64,000 nucleotides of DNA, taken from the NCBI GenBank assembly GCA_013400155.1, contig VXBM01000016.1:1740620-1804619 (forward strand), written 5' to 3'. This DNA comes from Helopsaltes ochotensis (Eukaryota > Chordata > Aves > Passeriformes > Locustellidae). Both the position numbers and the translations under genes were made by a program. Under the pieces are notes generated by a model that had not been told where the DNA came from, did no database searches, and saw nothing but the letters and a program-made list of their open reading frames with translations. Shown here piece by piece: positions 24,956 to 37,907 of the stretch; the first letter of the stretch is position 1, and the number at the start of each line of letters is the position of its first letter.

Positions 24956-27431
24956 CAAGATGTCTGACATACACAATATTAAGCAGAAACCTTATTTTTG
25001 ATATTTCCTCACCTCTACATTTCCGAACTTGCAACTATAGCTACTCAATCTGTAAATTTGCATATGTCATTTATTAGACAATCTTTTGCAATCTTTCTTG
25101 CTGCTGAAGGGTTAACATGGCATCCTTATATCCTGATGTTTATAAATAATTAAGGACACAGCAGAACTCTTCACTAAAAACTACTGTAGTCTTTTCCAGA
25201 ACTGATTTCTAATCCTTTCCAGGACAGTTGCACAGTTTAATACAAAAAAAAAAAAAGTGCTGAACCATATCTCACAACTTGCCAGCTGCCTGCCAGGGCA
25301 GAGGGGTGCATGGTCCTGGCACAGGGGGCTCAGCACCAGCCTGCTTGGAGAACCTAGCTCTGCTGGGTGCCAGTGCCTCAAGCAGCAGCAGCTCAGGAAG
25401 GACCATTTCCCAGCCCATCCAAAAGGACACAGCGATTTACTGGTCTGGCCACAGGGAGGGGGTGAGTGCTGCAATGGGGAGGCTCCTACACAAGATTGGG
25501 GTGGGCAAGGAAGGCCCAGCTGAGAGGGAAGCGCTGATTGCCAAGGCCAACGTGGCCACCTCAGCCCCTCTCCTTCGTTACAGCGCTGCACCTTCCCCTC
25601 CTTGTGGGTCACAGCGAGAGGTGACAATGGGCACAAGGGGAATTAGTTGGCTGGGATCAAACAAGCAAGCTGGTGGGAGTAGGTCCAAAAAGCTGACTTA
25701 TAAGACAAAAAACAAACAAACAAACAAAAAAAAAACCACAAACCCAAAAAACCCCAAAACCTAGATAAGCCAATCTCCACATCAGAAATGCCTCTAATGG
25801 TACAGCCACTGACACACTTTTTCTTCTCTTACTTTGTCATTTACCTTGCAAATCAATCCATCTGCTTTCAAACCAAAAATGCCAAGTAAATATGAAGATT
25901 ATTAGGAAGTCTTTTTTTTTTCCCTAGAGTAAATTAAACACCTGGAGGTTACTTTTTTTTTAATATTGACAAGCCATTACCAGGCATAACACAATTTCTG
26001 CTAAAAGTTCACAGATGAAGTCTGCGGGTGCAGAAGTGTGAGCAGTCACCCAAACACAGGGAGTAATAACATTTTCCCACAAGGCAGAGAAGTGAGACAG
26101 GCAAACACCAAAGACAGGTTTATTCTTCCTGGGAAGCCACCACTACCTCCTGTTCACAGAAACAGAGGGGCTGGGTACCGCATTCCTTCAGGAGGGTTTC
26201 CTTTAGGGCCAGAAGAACAAGATGAAGAAGTGATGCTCACGGCAGAGGCTTCAGACTTGTGTAGGCTTTTTTCCCCATGTACAGCACCAAGCATAGTGAC
26301 TGGATCTCCTAGCCCTGCCACAGGAGGAAAAGTGTTTGCAGTGTCCTTATCATTGCACCCAAACACTACAGAGTATGTCCTGGGCCAGAGGTGGACTGGT
26401 GAGAAACGCACAGCCCACTCTGCTTACAGGAAGCCTTTGGCATCCTGTCAGCATCCCCGAATTGTGTTCAGCCTAGTCCAGTCTTGCAAACCTGAAATCA
26501 AAGGTAGTTGACAGTTGCAAGGTAGCTGTTATCACAGACAGCAGACACTCTGTTGCACAATATTTAGTGCACGCCATAAAGTGCACTGAAAAGATTTGTA
26601 TGCCCTTTCCACAACAGTGATAATTATTTAAAACATTAATAAAAGGGCTCTCTACAAGGCCTCAGAAAGAGGGCAATGTTGCATGGGGAGAGAACAGACC
26701 ATAACATGTAAACTTCAACACTGTGAGAAGTGTCAGACAATGTCTTTTTACTCCCATGTATCTTGAAGTTACTTGTGGAGTCCACCGATTGCAAAAGCAT
26801 GTTTAATTTTGCCTGTGATCAAACACATACCCATGATGCAGCAGCAAGCAGTGCACCTCAGGGAAATGTCACACAGTTTTTAGGATGGTGAGTGGGCAGC
26901 ACAGCTTTCTCAGCACATGAATTAACACCTCAATTCTTTGAAAGTTTCCATTTTTCCAATTTCTTCACCAGGCTTTTTCAGTAGAAACACTAGTTGTCAC
27001 GATCAGCAATCCTGTTGCAATACCTCCTCTAGCATGCATCCTCACAGAGCACGCCCATGGTTCACTCCCAAACACAAGAGCAAGGCTATTCTTTACACTT
27101 TTAGGTCAGCCCTTTAGCAAAAGCCAAGAGCGGCATCTCATCCCAAAAGCATCTGTCAGAAGGGCATGGGCAGATATGTGTGTAGGAAGTAACCTCCTGA
27201 GGTATTGCAGCTGCTGCAGTGCCCATGACCAGGGTCTGAGAGCAAAGCCACACACCAGCTCACATTAAGAACCAAGCTGAGCACTAAAGGAAACAATCAA
27301 CCTCCAAAATATTTTGAATTGTGAAACTTAATCCAAGTTCCAGCCCAAAGCAAAGACAGTAAAGTTATGACACCCTCATAAATCAGATTTAGTATGGCCT
27401 GTCATGGCACAAGATCACAACCTCGCACTTG
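24956..27431. other. Non-coding stretch with a GC-richer block and an A/C-rich tract
   Basis: 25270-25640 is GC-richer than its surroundings and open in several frames on both strands, but none of the translations is recognisable and CpG is not strongly enriched. An A/C-rich tract follows at 25707-25762, with CAAACAAACAAA and AAAAAACCCCAAAACC runs. A 157-codon ORF at about 26038-26511 is also not recognised. Confidence 0.4.
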
Positions 27432-27659
27432 CACAGAATGGTTAAGATTGGAAAGGGACCACTGGAGGTCATCTAGTTCCCAGTCAAGCAAGGGTCCCCC
27501 AAAGCAGGTAACTGAAGAACATGTCCAGATAGCTTTTGAATATCTCCAATAAGAGAGACTCCACAACCTCTTTAGGCAATCTGTTCCAGTGCTTCGTCAC
27601 CCACACAGTAAAGAAATTCTTACCCATGTTCAGGTGGAATTTCTCATACATCAGTTTCT
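27432..27659 (-). mobile_element. CR1 LINE ORF2 C-terminus and 3' end, truncated by an assembly gap
   Basis: The plus strand starts CACAGAATGGTTAAGATTGG, the reverse complement of a CR1 tail. Minus-strand translation gives the conserved CR1 ORF2 C-terminal block (MGKNFFTVWVTKHWNRLP, then KEVVES and EIFKSYLDM) running to a stop at 27484. The reading frame is open here, so this copy is less decayed than the others in the window. It runs straight into the run of N, so its length is unknown. Confidence 0.9.
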
Positions 27660-28070
27660 NNNNNNNNNNNNNNNNNNNNNNNNNNNNNNNNNNNNNNNNN
27701 NNNNNNNNNNNNNNNNNNNNNNNNNNNNNNNNNNNNNNNNNNNNNNNNNNNNNNNNNNNNNNNNNNNNNNNNNNNNNNNNNNNNNNNNNNNNNNNNNNNN
27801 NNNNNNNNNNNNNNNNNNNNNNNNNNNNNNNNNNNNNNNNNNNNNNNNNNNNNNNNNNNNNNNNNNNNNNNNNNNNNNNNNNNNNNNNNNNNNNNNNNNN
27901 NNNNNNNNNNNNNNNNNNNNNNNNNNNNNNNNNNNNNNNNNNNNNNNNNNNNNNNNNNNNNNNNNNNNNNNNNNNNNNNNNNNNNNNNNNNNNNNNNNNN
28001 NNNNNNNNNNNNNNNNNNNNNNNNNNNNNNNNNNNNNNNNNNNNNNNNNNNNNNNNNNNNNNNNNNNNNN
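27660..28070. other. Assembly gap (411 N)
   Basis: Unbroken N. The left flank is a CR1 element and the right flank is a CpG-rich, G4-capable sequence, both common causes of dropout in bird assemblies. The real gap size may differ from 411 bp. Any ORF drawn across it is meaningless. Confidence 1.
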
Positions 28071-28275
28071 GCCCCGCTCCCGCCCGAGCCTGCCCCGGGT
28101 ACTGCAACACATCGAGCCCTAACAGACGGCCGGGCATCGGCAGGAGCGAGCGCATGGAAGAAGGGAATCGCACGGAAGTGCACATTCCTCAGCCTCCCCA
28201 GCCGTGGGGTGGCCTGTCGAGAGCAAGAGCTCATCACAACGGCCTGACCTGGAGGAGACCTGGGACGGAGGAGCT
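28071..28275. promoter_or_regulatory. CpG-rich segment, candidate promoter or first-exon edge
   Basis: About 16 CpG dinucleotides in 200 bp, against near-depletion elsewhere in the window, with high G+C close to the gap. An ETS-family-like core (CACGGAAGTG) lies at about 28171-28180, as often found in CpG-island promoters. A canonical G-quadruplex motif occurs on the minus strand at 28072-28096. Nothing shows which gene would be served. A gene transcribed leftward or rightward, or the GC-rich 5' part of the CR1 copy across the gap, are all possible. Confidence 0.4.
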
Positions 28276-31200
28276 AGCCTGTCTGATACCTGGCAAAGCA
28301 ACCAAAAGCCTTAACCAAAAATGATTTCATTCGTTTCTCTTTAGCATAACTTTGCCTCCCTGACTCTCCATGCCCTCCCCACGACCCCAGCCTGCCTGGG
28401 CTTTGTAGGGAAATTTTAGGGCTCCGTGTATCTGACCAGATCTCATCTACTGTGACATGTGACAGAGCCCAGTGAGTGGAAGGCTCCAACCCACAGATAC
28501 CCAAGAAAATCTAAGATTTCCTTGCTGCTCATGCAGTTTTCTCAGACTGTTTGTCAAAAGTTATTGGTGGCTATTTTTTAAATGGAAGGAGTAGTGAGAA
28601 AATAGCTTTGCAGCATATTGGGCTAGCAGATTGTTCAGACACTGTACCGGGACAATAAAGCCTTTAGGATCCTTTGATTGACATATATAATAAATGTAGC
28701 TGTCAAACTTTTGTGCAGCAATTTTATTTTGTATTGGCAAGCGATTTCACTGGCCAGGGTTTGCATAAAAGGAATAATTCACATTGTTGTGGTGCTGCTA
28801 TTTACAGAGCCTAGAGGACAGTGGCATCAATACAATATAAATATTAATATTCAAATTTCTTTTGAAATACATAATTCTGTATGCAACCTACACTACGTGC
28901 ACATCTTCTTACAGGGAGAAGGGCATTATGCTGCAGAGAGAAGGGGTCTGGAGCTGCTGGGAGTTGCTCATTCACTGATTCATTATGTAGCCTTTGAAAA
29001 GGCACTTAGTCACTCTGCAGTTTAATGTTTCTCTCTGTGCAGCAGAGAACAAAGCCTCAACACAAACTGTGATCACGGTTATCAGTCAGAGTGGCAGAGG
29101 TCACAGAGCCGGCATGGGGTCAAGGGGCTGCTCTGTGCAGCCCTTGTCTGCACAAAGCTCAGGACAGCTGTGCTCTTCTGAAACAACTCCTTTCTCCCAC
29201 CAAAGCAGTGGCAGGGTCAGCTTGGGCTACCTAAGACAGCAGTTGCTGCTTACCCACTACCTTTCTTTGGTTATGAACAATAACTTGCCAAGAAATCACC
29301 AGCCTCAGAGAAAACAGGCAGAAAGCTACTGAGAGGGCAAAGCAAAACATAAAGGAGAGGAAGAAAAAAAAATCTACATAAGGATGACTCTTGCACTGTA
29401 TTTGCTATGCAGTCAAGCCCACAAGTGGGTTGTGTATCTGAAGGTGGAAATACAAAGACATGTCCTGTTCCATGCGGAAAGGTAAGCAACTCCTCAATTA
29501 TCTTTAGAGGGTATTATTAGCCTCACTCTAACACTGATGTACCCTGTGCCCAAAGCCACAGCACACACACACATTGTATCCATAAAAAGACATATTCACT
29601 GTTCAGCATTACCATGCTCTTGTACCAGTATAATTTAAAAAAAATAGTCTGAGTAGTAACTGAGGGCATGGAAAGAACATGCACAGCAAGAACTTGGAAA
29701 GAGCATGAAAATCCAGCTTGGGGTGCTGAGGTCACTGGGCACACAATTTTTTAAGAGTATAACAGGTTTGTTTGTTCAGTCATTCCATATTCATTTTCAA
29801 TTCTAGAGACAGGAACTTCGTGTTTACCCCCAAAATAATAGTATTGTCTGAGACGAAGCCAACTTGGTATGGCATGCCAGAGCTTTTGCCAGCTCATTTA
29901 CGTAATAAAGCATCATATACAACCAGGGAGCAGAACAGGAGCTTTATATCCCTGTTACTTGGGTCTTAAAATATAGAGAAAGGAGACAGGGCACAGAGCA
30001 AAGAAGAAGAACAGAGCCTTGTCTTCATTCACATTACAGCCCTGAAAGGCTTTAACAGGAAAGCTATAACTACATGGTGAAACATCAATGGGGGACACTC
30101 TTGTCTGGCACAGAGCAGTTCTGAAGATGGACTTCCAAGGTGAAAAATGAGTACCAGGTTGGCAGTACAAATTACTTCAGGCCAAACTCCAGTATATAGC
30201 TATAGATTCCATATATAGATCCAGCCTTAAGCCCATGAGCAACACAGGTGGGGAGAAAGGAGCCTGAGTGATTTAAACAACATATCTAAGCAGTTCAAGG
30301 TAGCTGAAAGCAGCACTGATGCCTTTTCATTATTTAAGGTGAACATACGAAACTCAGAGTGCACGTGCCCAAGGATGTTCTCACTGGCTTCAAGCTGGCA
30401 GTTTCCTAAAAGCAGCACTTGTTGGTTTCCTTGGTTTGCCGACCAGCAGTGCCACCTCCCCTCCCTGCTGCCATGGTGCTCAGCCTTCCCCAGTGTCAAT
30501 GAAATGACATATTTACTCTACTTTGCCAAACTTTAGCACTGAGAACTTCATTCCAAATGGTACAGCATCTGCCTTAGCCAAAACTGTTCAGCCATTTCCA
30601 GGAATATTATTAAAGGAAAAATATACTGCTTGGCACATGTTAAATAAATCCGGGCAACCTTTTATATAAGGATTTCTAGCTTTAGAAGGGGAATTTTGAA
30701 ATTTGGCAGAGAGGTGAACTTTGTGGTAGAAACGTGTCTATCCTTATTAAAACCTACCTAAATTTGGCCAGATTCAGAACAATCTGGAAATTTGCAGTTA
30801 ATAGGAAATACTGCAGCTAAGGACCCAGTAAAGACTTGAGAATTGCAGTTACTTGCTGTTTCTGCTGGGGGCAAGAGGTCCCTATCTCCTGCAGAGCTGC
30901 AGCTTGTGCTCACCCATTACCTTGGCCAGATATGCCTACACAGGTGCTCCATGGCTGGATGACAACATTACAGAGCCAAGGGTGAGTGGAGAGACCAGCA
31001 TTCCATCTGACATCTCCACGTATCCCCATATTTTTCTGATACAGGACAGCCCCATGTGCCACACAGCCCAGGTTCAACGTCAGCATCATGAGTGCTGAGC
31101 AGGCACGAGGACAGTGCAGCAAACAAACTGCGACCGAATAAATCAGGGCAATTACAATACATAGATGCACAGCTGGAAGAATTAATATCAGTCAATGGCA

Positions 31201-33400
31201 TTCCAGATATCCCCTAATAATGACAGCTTGAATGTCCTGTGTCAGTAAAACTCTCTGAATGAGGTTTGAGTGCAGTATAAGGCGAGTTTCTGAAAGAAAT
31301 ATAAATATAGGCCATCATTCTGCAAAACTTCACAAACCCAAGCCCTTGCATTCAGGTGCCATCTCACTGACTTTGCTGCAAAATCAAGGCCATTCATGTT
31401 AAAAGCACAGACAAGAACATCTGCTCAAACTGATGTGTTTTAACTGTATTAGTTAATTATCCAGACAATTCTTCTGTCATGGAAATGCAGATAAATGCTC
31501 TTGGATAAAATAGGGAGAAATCAGTATTCGCTGTTGTATCTCTGGCATGAATGGGAGTGACATGAGAAGGTGGGCTGCAGGCTCCCATTCATCTCTTACG
31601 AATAGGGGTTAGGAGGATTTACAGATTTACAATTAAAGCACTCACCCGATTGATAGTTGCACCATTTCAGTTATTCTTCCATCTTGGCTCATGGAAAAAG
31701 GACAAAGCCAACCAACCTCCACCTAGACCATGCTATTCCTTCAAGGATTTACAGCCCAGCACAAGGAAATGGTTTTAAGACAGTGAAAAAGAAGAAAGTT
31801 TCTTCTATGGAAGAAACACTCGAAGCAGCCATTAGAAAAAAAAAAGGTTCCACCTTTCACATAAGGGTATCTTCTCCCCAGTCTTCAGCACATCATGCAG
31901 TCCTTTCGTGTATCCATCTGTGGGATCTCAGGACTCATACCCAAATACCAAGAACTGGCATGTCATCATCATCCTAGAGAATGATTTCAGTTCATGAAAC
32001 GCTGCTAGAAGGAGGATTATAATTCCTCCCACCAAAGGACTCGACAGGCTACAAAGGAAGAGTACAAGGAAAAGTCAACTTCTTTGTTCAGGATATGTAC
32101 ACCATCCCCTTTCTTCACCCACAAAGCAGGAGCAACACAGAACTTGGATACTTATATAGAAGTTCTATATCTATATAGATTATATACTTCAGTACATATA
32201 TATATGTAGATAGATATAGATCTATGTATTATTATATACATACTTCAGGTCTGGTTAAAGCACAGTGTGGAGCAGAGAAAGTCTGTGGGGCTTTTGTTCC
32301 ATGGGAGAAGGAAACCATACCTCCTGCAGAAGGCAAAGTGTCTATGCAGACTGCAAAAGGCACACAACAAACAATTTTGGTTAGTCACTCAAGTGCTTGG
32401 TTAATGATTCGCCCTGAACAACCAGGCAAGGAAGAAGTGAGCTTGTCCTCCTTAAGTGCGCTGGCTGCATTCAGAAGAAAGAGCTCAATGTGGAGCCAGT
32501 GCAAGAGAGAAACTTCCCACCTACAGTGCTGCAGAAGGCACTTCCCAGGAGCATGAACCAGGATTATGCATCACAACAGCAAGTATGGCTGGAACAGGCA
32601 TGGGGCAACCCAGCCACACATGGACCTTGTGTTACATTCTTCATTAGCAGAACCCAGATCCTTTACACAGTAATTTCCTCCCAAATGAGGAAACTGCAAC
32701 ATTTTAAAAGCATTTGGGTGACTTCCTGATGGGTGACTGCAGAGCCACAGGTTCATCTCAGCTCTTCCACACACCCAGGCTTGGAGCGCCTGCAAAATCC
32801 TTTTTTCCTCTTATGCCTCTGAATAGTTAGGGCAGCATGGCAAGCCATTTTGCAGGGGATATCAAGAAAATTACACACTTGATGTTTACATGTTTTTGCC
32901 CATGAGACAATTTTGATATGCTTTGTGAAACATTTGCTTTCACAGAAATCTGAGGAGGAAAACTACATAACCAAGAACAGTAAAATATTGTTCTGTTTGG
33001 AACAGACAATTTTAACAAGATTGTTTTAATGGGAAGAGGATTTGGTACATATTTTTAAATGTTGGCAGCAATTTTTGATAGACAAAATTTTATTATATCA
33101 TTCATTGGATAGACTGCTAATCTGCAAAACCCCATCATTTGAGACCCAACAAATACCATTCTAATGTTAGAGAAATCCCTTGACTTCCATGTGCAGCTTT
33201 GGAGACTGTAATACAAGGTCATTCGTGCATATCAAGTCTCCCCAGTGCTTAATTCTTCCAGGTGCCACTTGGCTATTTGAAGGACAACCTGAGTTATTAC
33301 AATGCTTCAACAAAGGACTGCACAGAATGACCATGTTCTTCTTCCCTTCTAAGAGTTGCATAAGGAGATAAATGTTTCTGTGTTCAATAACTAAAACTAA
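28276..33400. other. Non-coding stretch, AT microsatellite at its centre
   Basis: No recognised gene. A TA/TATAGA-type low-complexity patch lies at about 32149-32245, with a shorter one near 30193-30220. ORFs are short and unrelated to known proteins. Confidence 0.45.
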
Positions 33401-33430
33401 GATTCCCTCTGCCTGTAGTCTCCTTCAAGA

Positions 33431-33670
33431 ATGTCGCTATTCTGCTTGAGAAACCACATCCTACTCTGTATCCTATGTGGATTCATTCTGTCAATTGAGA
33501 CACATCAAGCTCAGCAACCTTCCAGGACTGCTGATAATCTCTTGAGAGTTTACGGTAAACATTTCTTTACAGACTGCATCAGATCTGATGAACTATACAA
33601 TTTCACACCACCCAGGAAGGTGTACGGGACTGGCTTTTTAACCAACGCAGATGCAGGGGTGGACTTCTAG
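33431..33670 (+). other. Unrecognised 79-codon ORF with signal-peptide-like N-terminus (hypothetical)
   Basis: Not a recognised gene. Seen: the N-terminus has a hydrophobic stretch (HILLCILCGFILS, residues 9-21) followed by a polar, Gln/Thr-rich segment, as in a signal peptide. The ATG lies 12 nt after a plausible splice acceptor (TTCCCTCTGCCTGTAG, AG at 33417-33418), and possible donors lie at 33555 (GTAAAC) and 33620 (AAG|GTGTAC). It could be a first coding exon of a secreted protein, but I found no partner exon downstream, and a chance ORF is the more likely explanation. Confidence 0.12.
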
Positions 33671-36600
33671 GCCAACTTTAATTTTTCCTGGAGAATGCTG
33701 AGTATATCTTTTCCCTCTCAAAGCTATTGTTCCATGTTTTCCCAAGACTTCAGAGTGTATCCAGCAGTGACTGGAACCCCTATGCAGTAAATCCACTCAG
33801 GCTTACCAGGAAACTGGGAATCCAAGGTATATACATGCTATAGCCCATGTAACCGGCTACTGCTAAGGATATTATAAGAATTTTGGAAAGTCTTACTCCA
33901 GATACTGCTCACGGCTGCACAGTGGATTTGCCCAAGTCTGATCCTGCTAGAACCACCCTACTCAATTAGTACAATTCACACACATACAGTCAAGGACCTC
34001 CCAAAGCATCAGATAACCCACGCAGCACCTCAGCCATCAGTTCCCATCTTAGGCAAGGGAGATTTGACATTTCTTGGACAAAGTCCTGTATTTGCAAGTT
34101 CAAATAGAGGCTATATGCAGTGGTAGCACTACAGAGTGCATTTGCAGACCCAGGTCCTTGAGATACCTTCAAAAGGGCTCTCTCCCCACCTCCTGCACAC
34201 CTCAGAACATAAGGAAATCAGACCCAAGTGCCTGATCTGTCAGCATGGCCAGCTGGTTTGCACAGAGCCAGGGCTTTGCCACCAAGCACCTCTCAGAGCA
34301 GAGCATGAGCAGCTGGTCTCCAGCAAAGCTGACACAGACAGGTCCCGGGTCTCACCACGCTTCACTTAGAGGCTGTCTCATGGCTGCTTTGACTTGAAGG
34401 GGACCTTCACCCCACCTGATGAGACCAGCAGCAGGCTGAGGGCCAGAGCCTGTGCAAACTTCTGCTGGGTATCAGTCAATCAGCCTTTTGCTATGGAAAA
34501 GAAGTCTGACTTTGAAATCTGCCCTAGAGATCAGTAGCAGAGGGGCCTTCTATGCACAGGCTGAGGCATCATGTCACGAGCAGTCTCAGCTGAACATCTC
34601 AGCCTATTTATGGCGGCAAGCTAAAGGTGCTATGAGTCAGGTGCCTGAACAGGGATCTCTAATTATACCTTCCAGCTACATGTAATATGTAAATACGCTA
34701 TGTGGGCAGGAAATGTATGAAATAGGAAGGCATTTATCATAATTATTTTAAAGGAATTGAAAAAATATTTAAGTATTTGAACTTTATTTACAGCATGGCA
34801 AAAGCTGCTGTGAGGAGAGCTGGAAGTGAATAAACTCCTTACCCACAGCTCTCTCAGGGGCCACTCGGCAAGATTAGGTGAATGTCACTTTTCTGTCTCA
34901 GTTTCTTTATTTTTTACAGCCACACCAGGCACTACTGAGCTATTTAATTAACTGATCTGAGTTTTGCAGATGGAAAGGAATTTATAGAGCCTGGTATGAT
35001 ATATAACAATGTAATACAAGAGCATTTAAACTGCGGCTTCTTCTGACAAGGTGAACTAATTCCTGGATTTCTTGGTTAATGTTTATAGCAAATTAACTTA
35101 CTAGGAAAAAAACTGAACTGATAGCAACAAGAAGCAGAGCAAAGAGGCACAAGGGGGTGAGCAGCAGTGGTGGGAAGGCTCCCCAGGCTATCATACACCC
35201 TCAGGAGAAGGTCCAGGATGGCACTGGTGACAAACACAGTGGCCCACACACTTGTGTGTGCTATGCCCTGAGATGAGATCACCATATATGCCCATCCCTG
35301 ACCAGGCCACTGCTCCTTGGGGACAGCCTGCTCCTCTGCTCCCAGCTCTGACTTGGGAGCCTGCAATGTAGGACATGCCTAAGCAAACTCCAGGAAAACC
35401 ATCTAAAATTGTTTTAGATCTAAGTGGCCAAAGTGTAGCTGCCTGACCAGAAGGGGACTTCCCAATAACAAAGCAGAAGATACTCAGGAGTATTTTAGAA
35501 TCATCTCTGTAAGAGCAGATTGAACCTAAGGGTTTGGGCAGTGACTCATGGTGCCCGGTGCACAGCTGGAGCAGGACTGCATGTACAATTACAGTTATTA
35601 ACTTCAGCCAGCTATAAAAACTTGCTGCTTCAAAGCGGGATCTGAGAAACCACAATTATTTCCCGTTCAAACTGTAGAAGAAAAACGTGGTATTTTTTGG
35701 TACCAGCATGCAGCAGCGTTTGCAACAGCTGTGCATGTTCAACTGAAAGGGAAATGATGGGTTTTGAGAAATTTATGTTCCAATATTAGATGTTTGTACT
35801 ATAAAATTCATCAGCCATGAATCATATATGTGTTATAGATGCAACTTTAAGATCTTCACAGCCAGGGCAGGCTTTGGACCTGTGATGTGTTCATACCCAT
35901 GCTAAACGTCCATTTAGCAAGCCCTGATGTCATCTATCTCCTCCTTTCTAATTTAAAGGGGGAACAAAACTTACTGATAGAATTACAATTTTCTGAAGAA
36001 TAAAACCAATGCACAAAAGTTGGGAAGCAGAAAAAAAAAACAACTGTTGAAATAAATTCCTAAATCAAGCCAAGATAACCTTTGACAGCAACCGTGGCTC
36101 AAGGCTCCCACAACATTGAGAGCAGCGAAGCAAAGTCTTGTGCTTGACTTGTTCCCAACATGCATCTAGAAATTCCTTGGATGGGGCTGGCATGAAGCCT
36201 TCATGGCAGGATGATCACTCAGAGGCTTACAGCAGATACACCACAGAGAAGAAAATTGTCCTGTATCTACCCTACGGATCAGATGGAACTATCATTTCAG
36301 AGGAGGTACCAAGGGAGAGGATTAAGAGGGAGGAACAATTGCATCTGATGTCCTTGGGCCAACTAAGCTTCAGTAAGCCTTGTCTAGTGGGTTAACTGCC
36401 CTGACATTTTGGGGTTTAGCAGTTTTAAAAAATCAGTTAAACTGAGGTGTGGCAAGGAGGAATAGCCTGAAATAATAGTTGTGTGTGTATGATGCTTTCC
36501 AGTGTCCTCTGATTGTGAAATGATCTCTTTGGAGGGCTTACTAATTCTTCTACCAGCCTAAAAAGCTGGCCAGGTACAAGCTGGGCCTTTTTCCGCTATC

Positions 36601-37640
36601 ATATTTGTCCAGATTTTACCCTGCTAGAATCACACAGCCAACAAGCAAAGAAAACTTGGAGCTTTTTGTTCCAAGGCACCAAGGGGAGGCAAGTTCCCTA
36701 AAGCATTGTGGTAACAGACTGGCTTTGCTGGAGCAATAAAATCTGTACCCATCCAGCAGTCTCCAGTACCTGTTGAAGTTTCTCAAAAAAGCTTGAGTGT
36801 TTGTGGATTTGAGTTATCTTTGAATTCAGAAAAACAGAAAAAAGCTATTGACAGCATTTAGCTCATGTAGCCACCATAAGAGGGCCAATGGCAATCCTAC
36901 ACCAGCACTACATATCTGCTTATCTCCACACTTAGAAGAATATTTTCTCCTCTACTTCAAAGCATTCAGCCAATCTCCAAGACTATCTTTTAGCTTCATC
37001 AGCCAGATTCTGCTCTTTAAGGTATCAAGCCTGGAGATAAAAATAACTTTTATGTGATGAATTCAGTATTTTCAGGCCTCTCTGGCTTCAGGACAGACTT
37101 TAAAAGTCTGCAAATAATGCAGATTGCTTTAAATTTTTATTTTCTAAAAATATCTCTCAAATTTGAAAAAGACACTACTGGGATTTTTGTACTCAGAAGT
37201 AACAAATGTTAGATCAGTCTGACTTCCCTCACTATCACAAACAAAATTTAACATAAATATGATGCATATTCTGACCATTCTCTCTAGCTTTGATAAGAGA
37301 AAAATTCTTTGGTTAATAGACTTTTCTTTATATTCTATAGCTCAGAACACTACAGTACTCTCATTAGTTTTAACGTGATTCTTCACACATGATAGACCTT
37401 TCAAGTGTTGCCATTAAGGGACATTACAGTTTTTCATAATAAACTGGAATAAATAGGAGATTCCACACAAAATGAGCAGTTCCATTATGAATGGGAACTT
37501 GGGTATGCCCCAGTTTGCAGTGTAAAACACTAATGTCATAATGTATACTAATTTGTAATATTAAAAGAACCATTTCTACAGGTTTTCTCATATGTATCCA
37601 TTTAACAGTTTCAGGCAGAGTAAATTCTACATAAATCTTA
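33671..37640. other. Non-coding stretch, no recognised gene
   Basis: Two overlapping minus-strand ORFs at about 35076-35655 were read and not recognised. No RNA gene, CpG island or transposon identified. Confidence 0.4.
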
Positions 37641-37651
37641 ACTAAATAGAT

Positions 37652-37772
37652 TTAAAAACAAACAAATCTAAAAAAAAAACCAAACCAAAAAAACCCAAAC
37701 CAAACCAAAAAACCCCCAAACAAACAAAAACAAAAAACCAAACCCCCCAAAACCTAAAACCACCCAGAAACC
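37652..37772. repeat. A/C-rich low-complexity tract
   Basis: Roughly 120 bp made almost only of A and C on the plus strand, in runs such as AAACCAAACCAAAAAA and AACCCCCAAACAAAC. It is followed at 37885-37907 by a short (CAAA)n repeat. No unit repeats exactly over the whole tract. Confidence 0.9.
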
Positions 37773-37907
37773 CCAATGACCAAGCATCATCATCAGAACA
37801 GCAAGTCTGGTCTATTTAAATTTCAACAATCAAGATAGGAAAGAAAAAGCAGTGAATTACTTACAGTTTGTCTCCGTACCAGCTTCAAACAAACAAACAA
37901 ACAAACC

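Noticed and set aside
25181..25764. Overlapping 151- and 161-codon ORFs on opposite strands
   Set aside because: Open frames on both strands of a GC-richer block. GC bias lowers stop-codon frequency, and neither translation is recognisable.
26038..26511. 157-codon plus-strand ORF
   Set aside because: It begins at a non-ATG codon, has no recognised domain and no splice context.
27484..28324. Long ORFs spanning the N run
   Set aside because: Artefacts of translating N; only the CR1 portion left of the gap has meaning.
77..28400. TTC7A exons expected from mammalian gene order
   Set aside because: I looked for TTC7A-like peptides and found none I could support, so no exon is annotated.
33431..33620. 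Insulin/relaxin-like B-chain in the 33.4-kb ORF
   Set aside because: A loose resemblance near residues 39-62, but the first cysteine is absent, spacing is wrong and no A-chain exon was found.
37652..37772. Telomere-like CCCCAAAA repeat
   Set aside because: Words vary irregularly and there is no regular unit. The vertebrate telomere unit (TTAGGG/CCCTAA) is absent, so this is low-complexity DNA, not an interstitial telomere.
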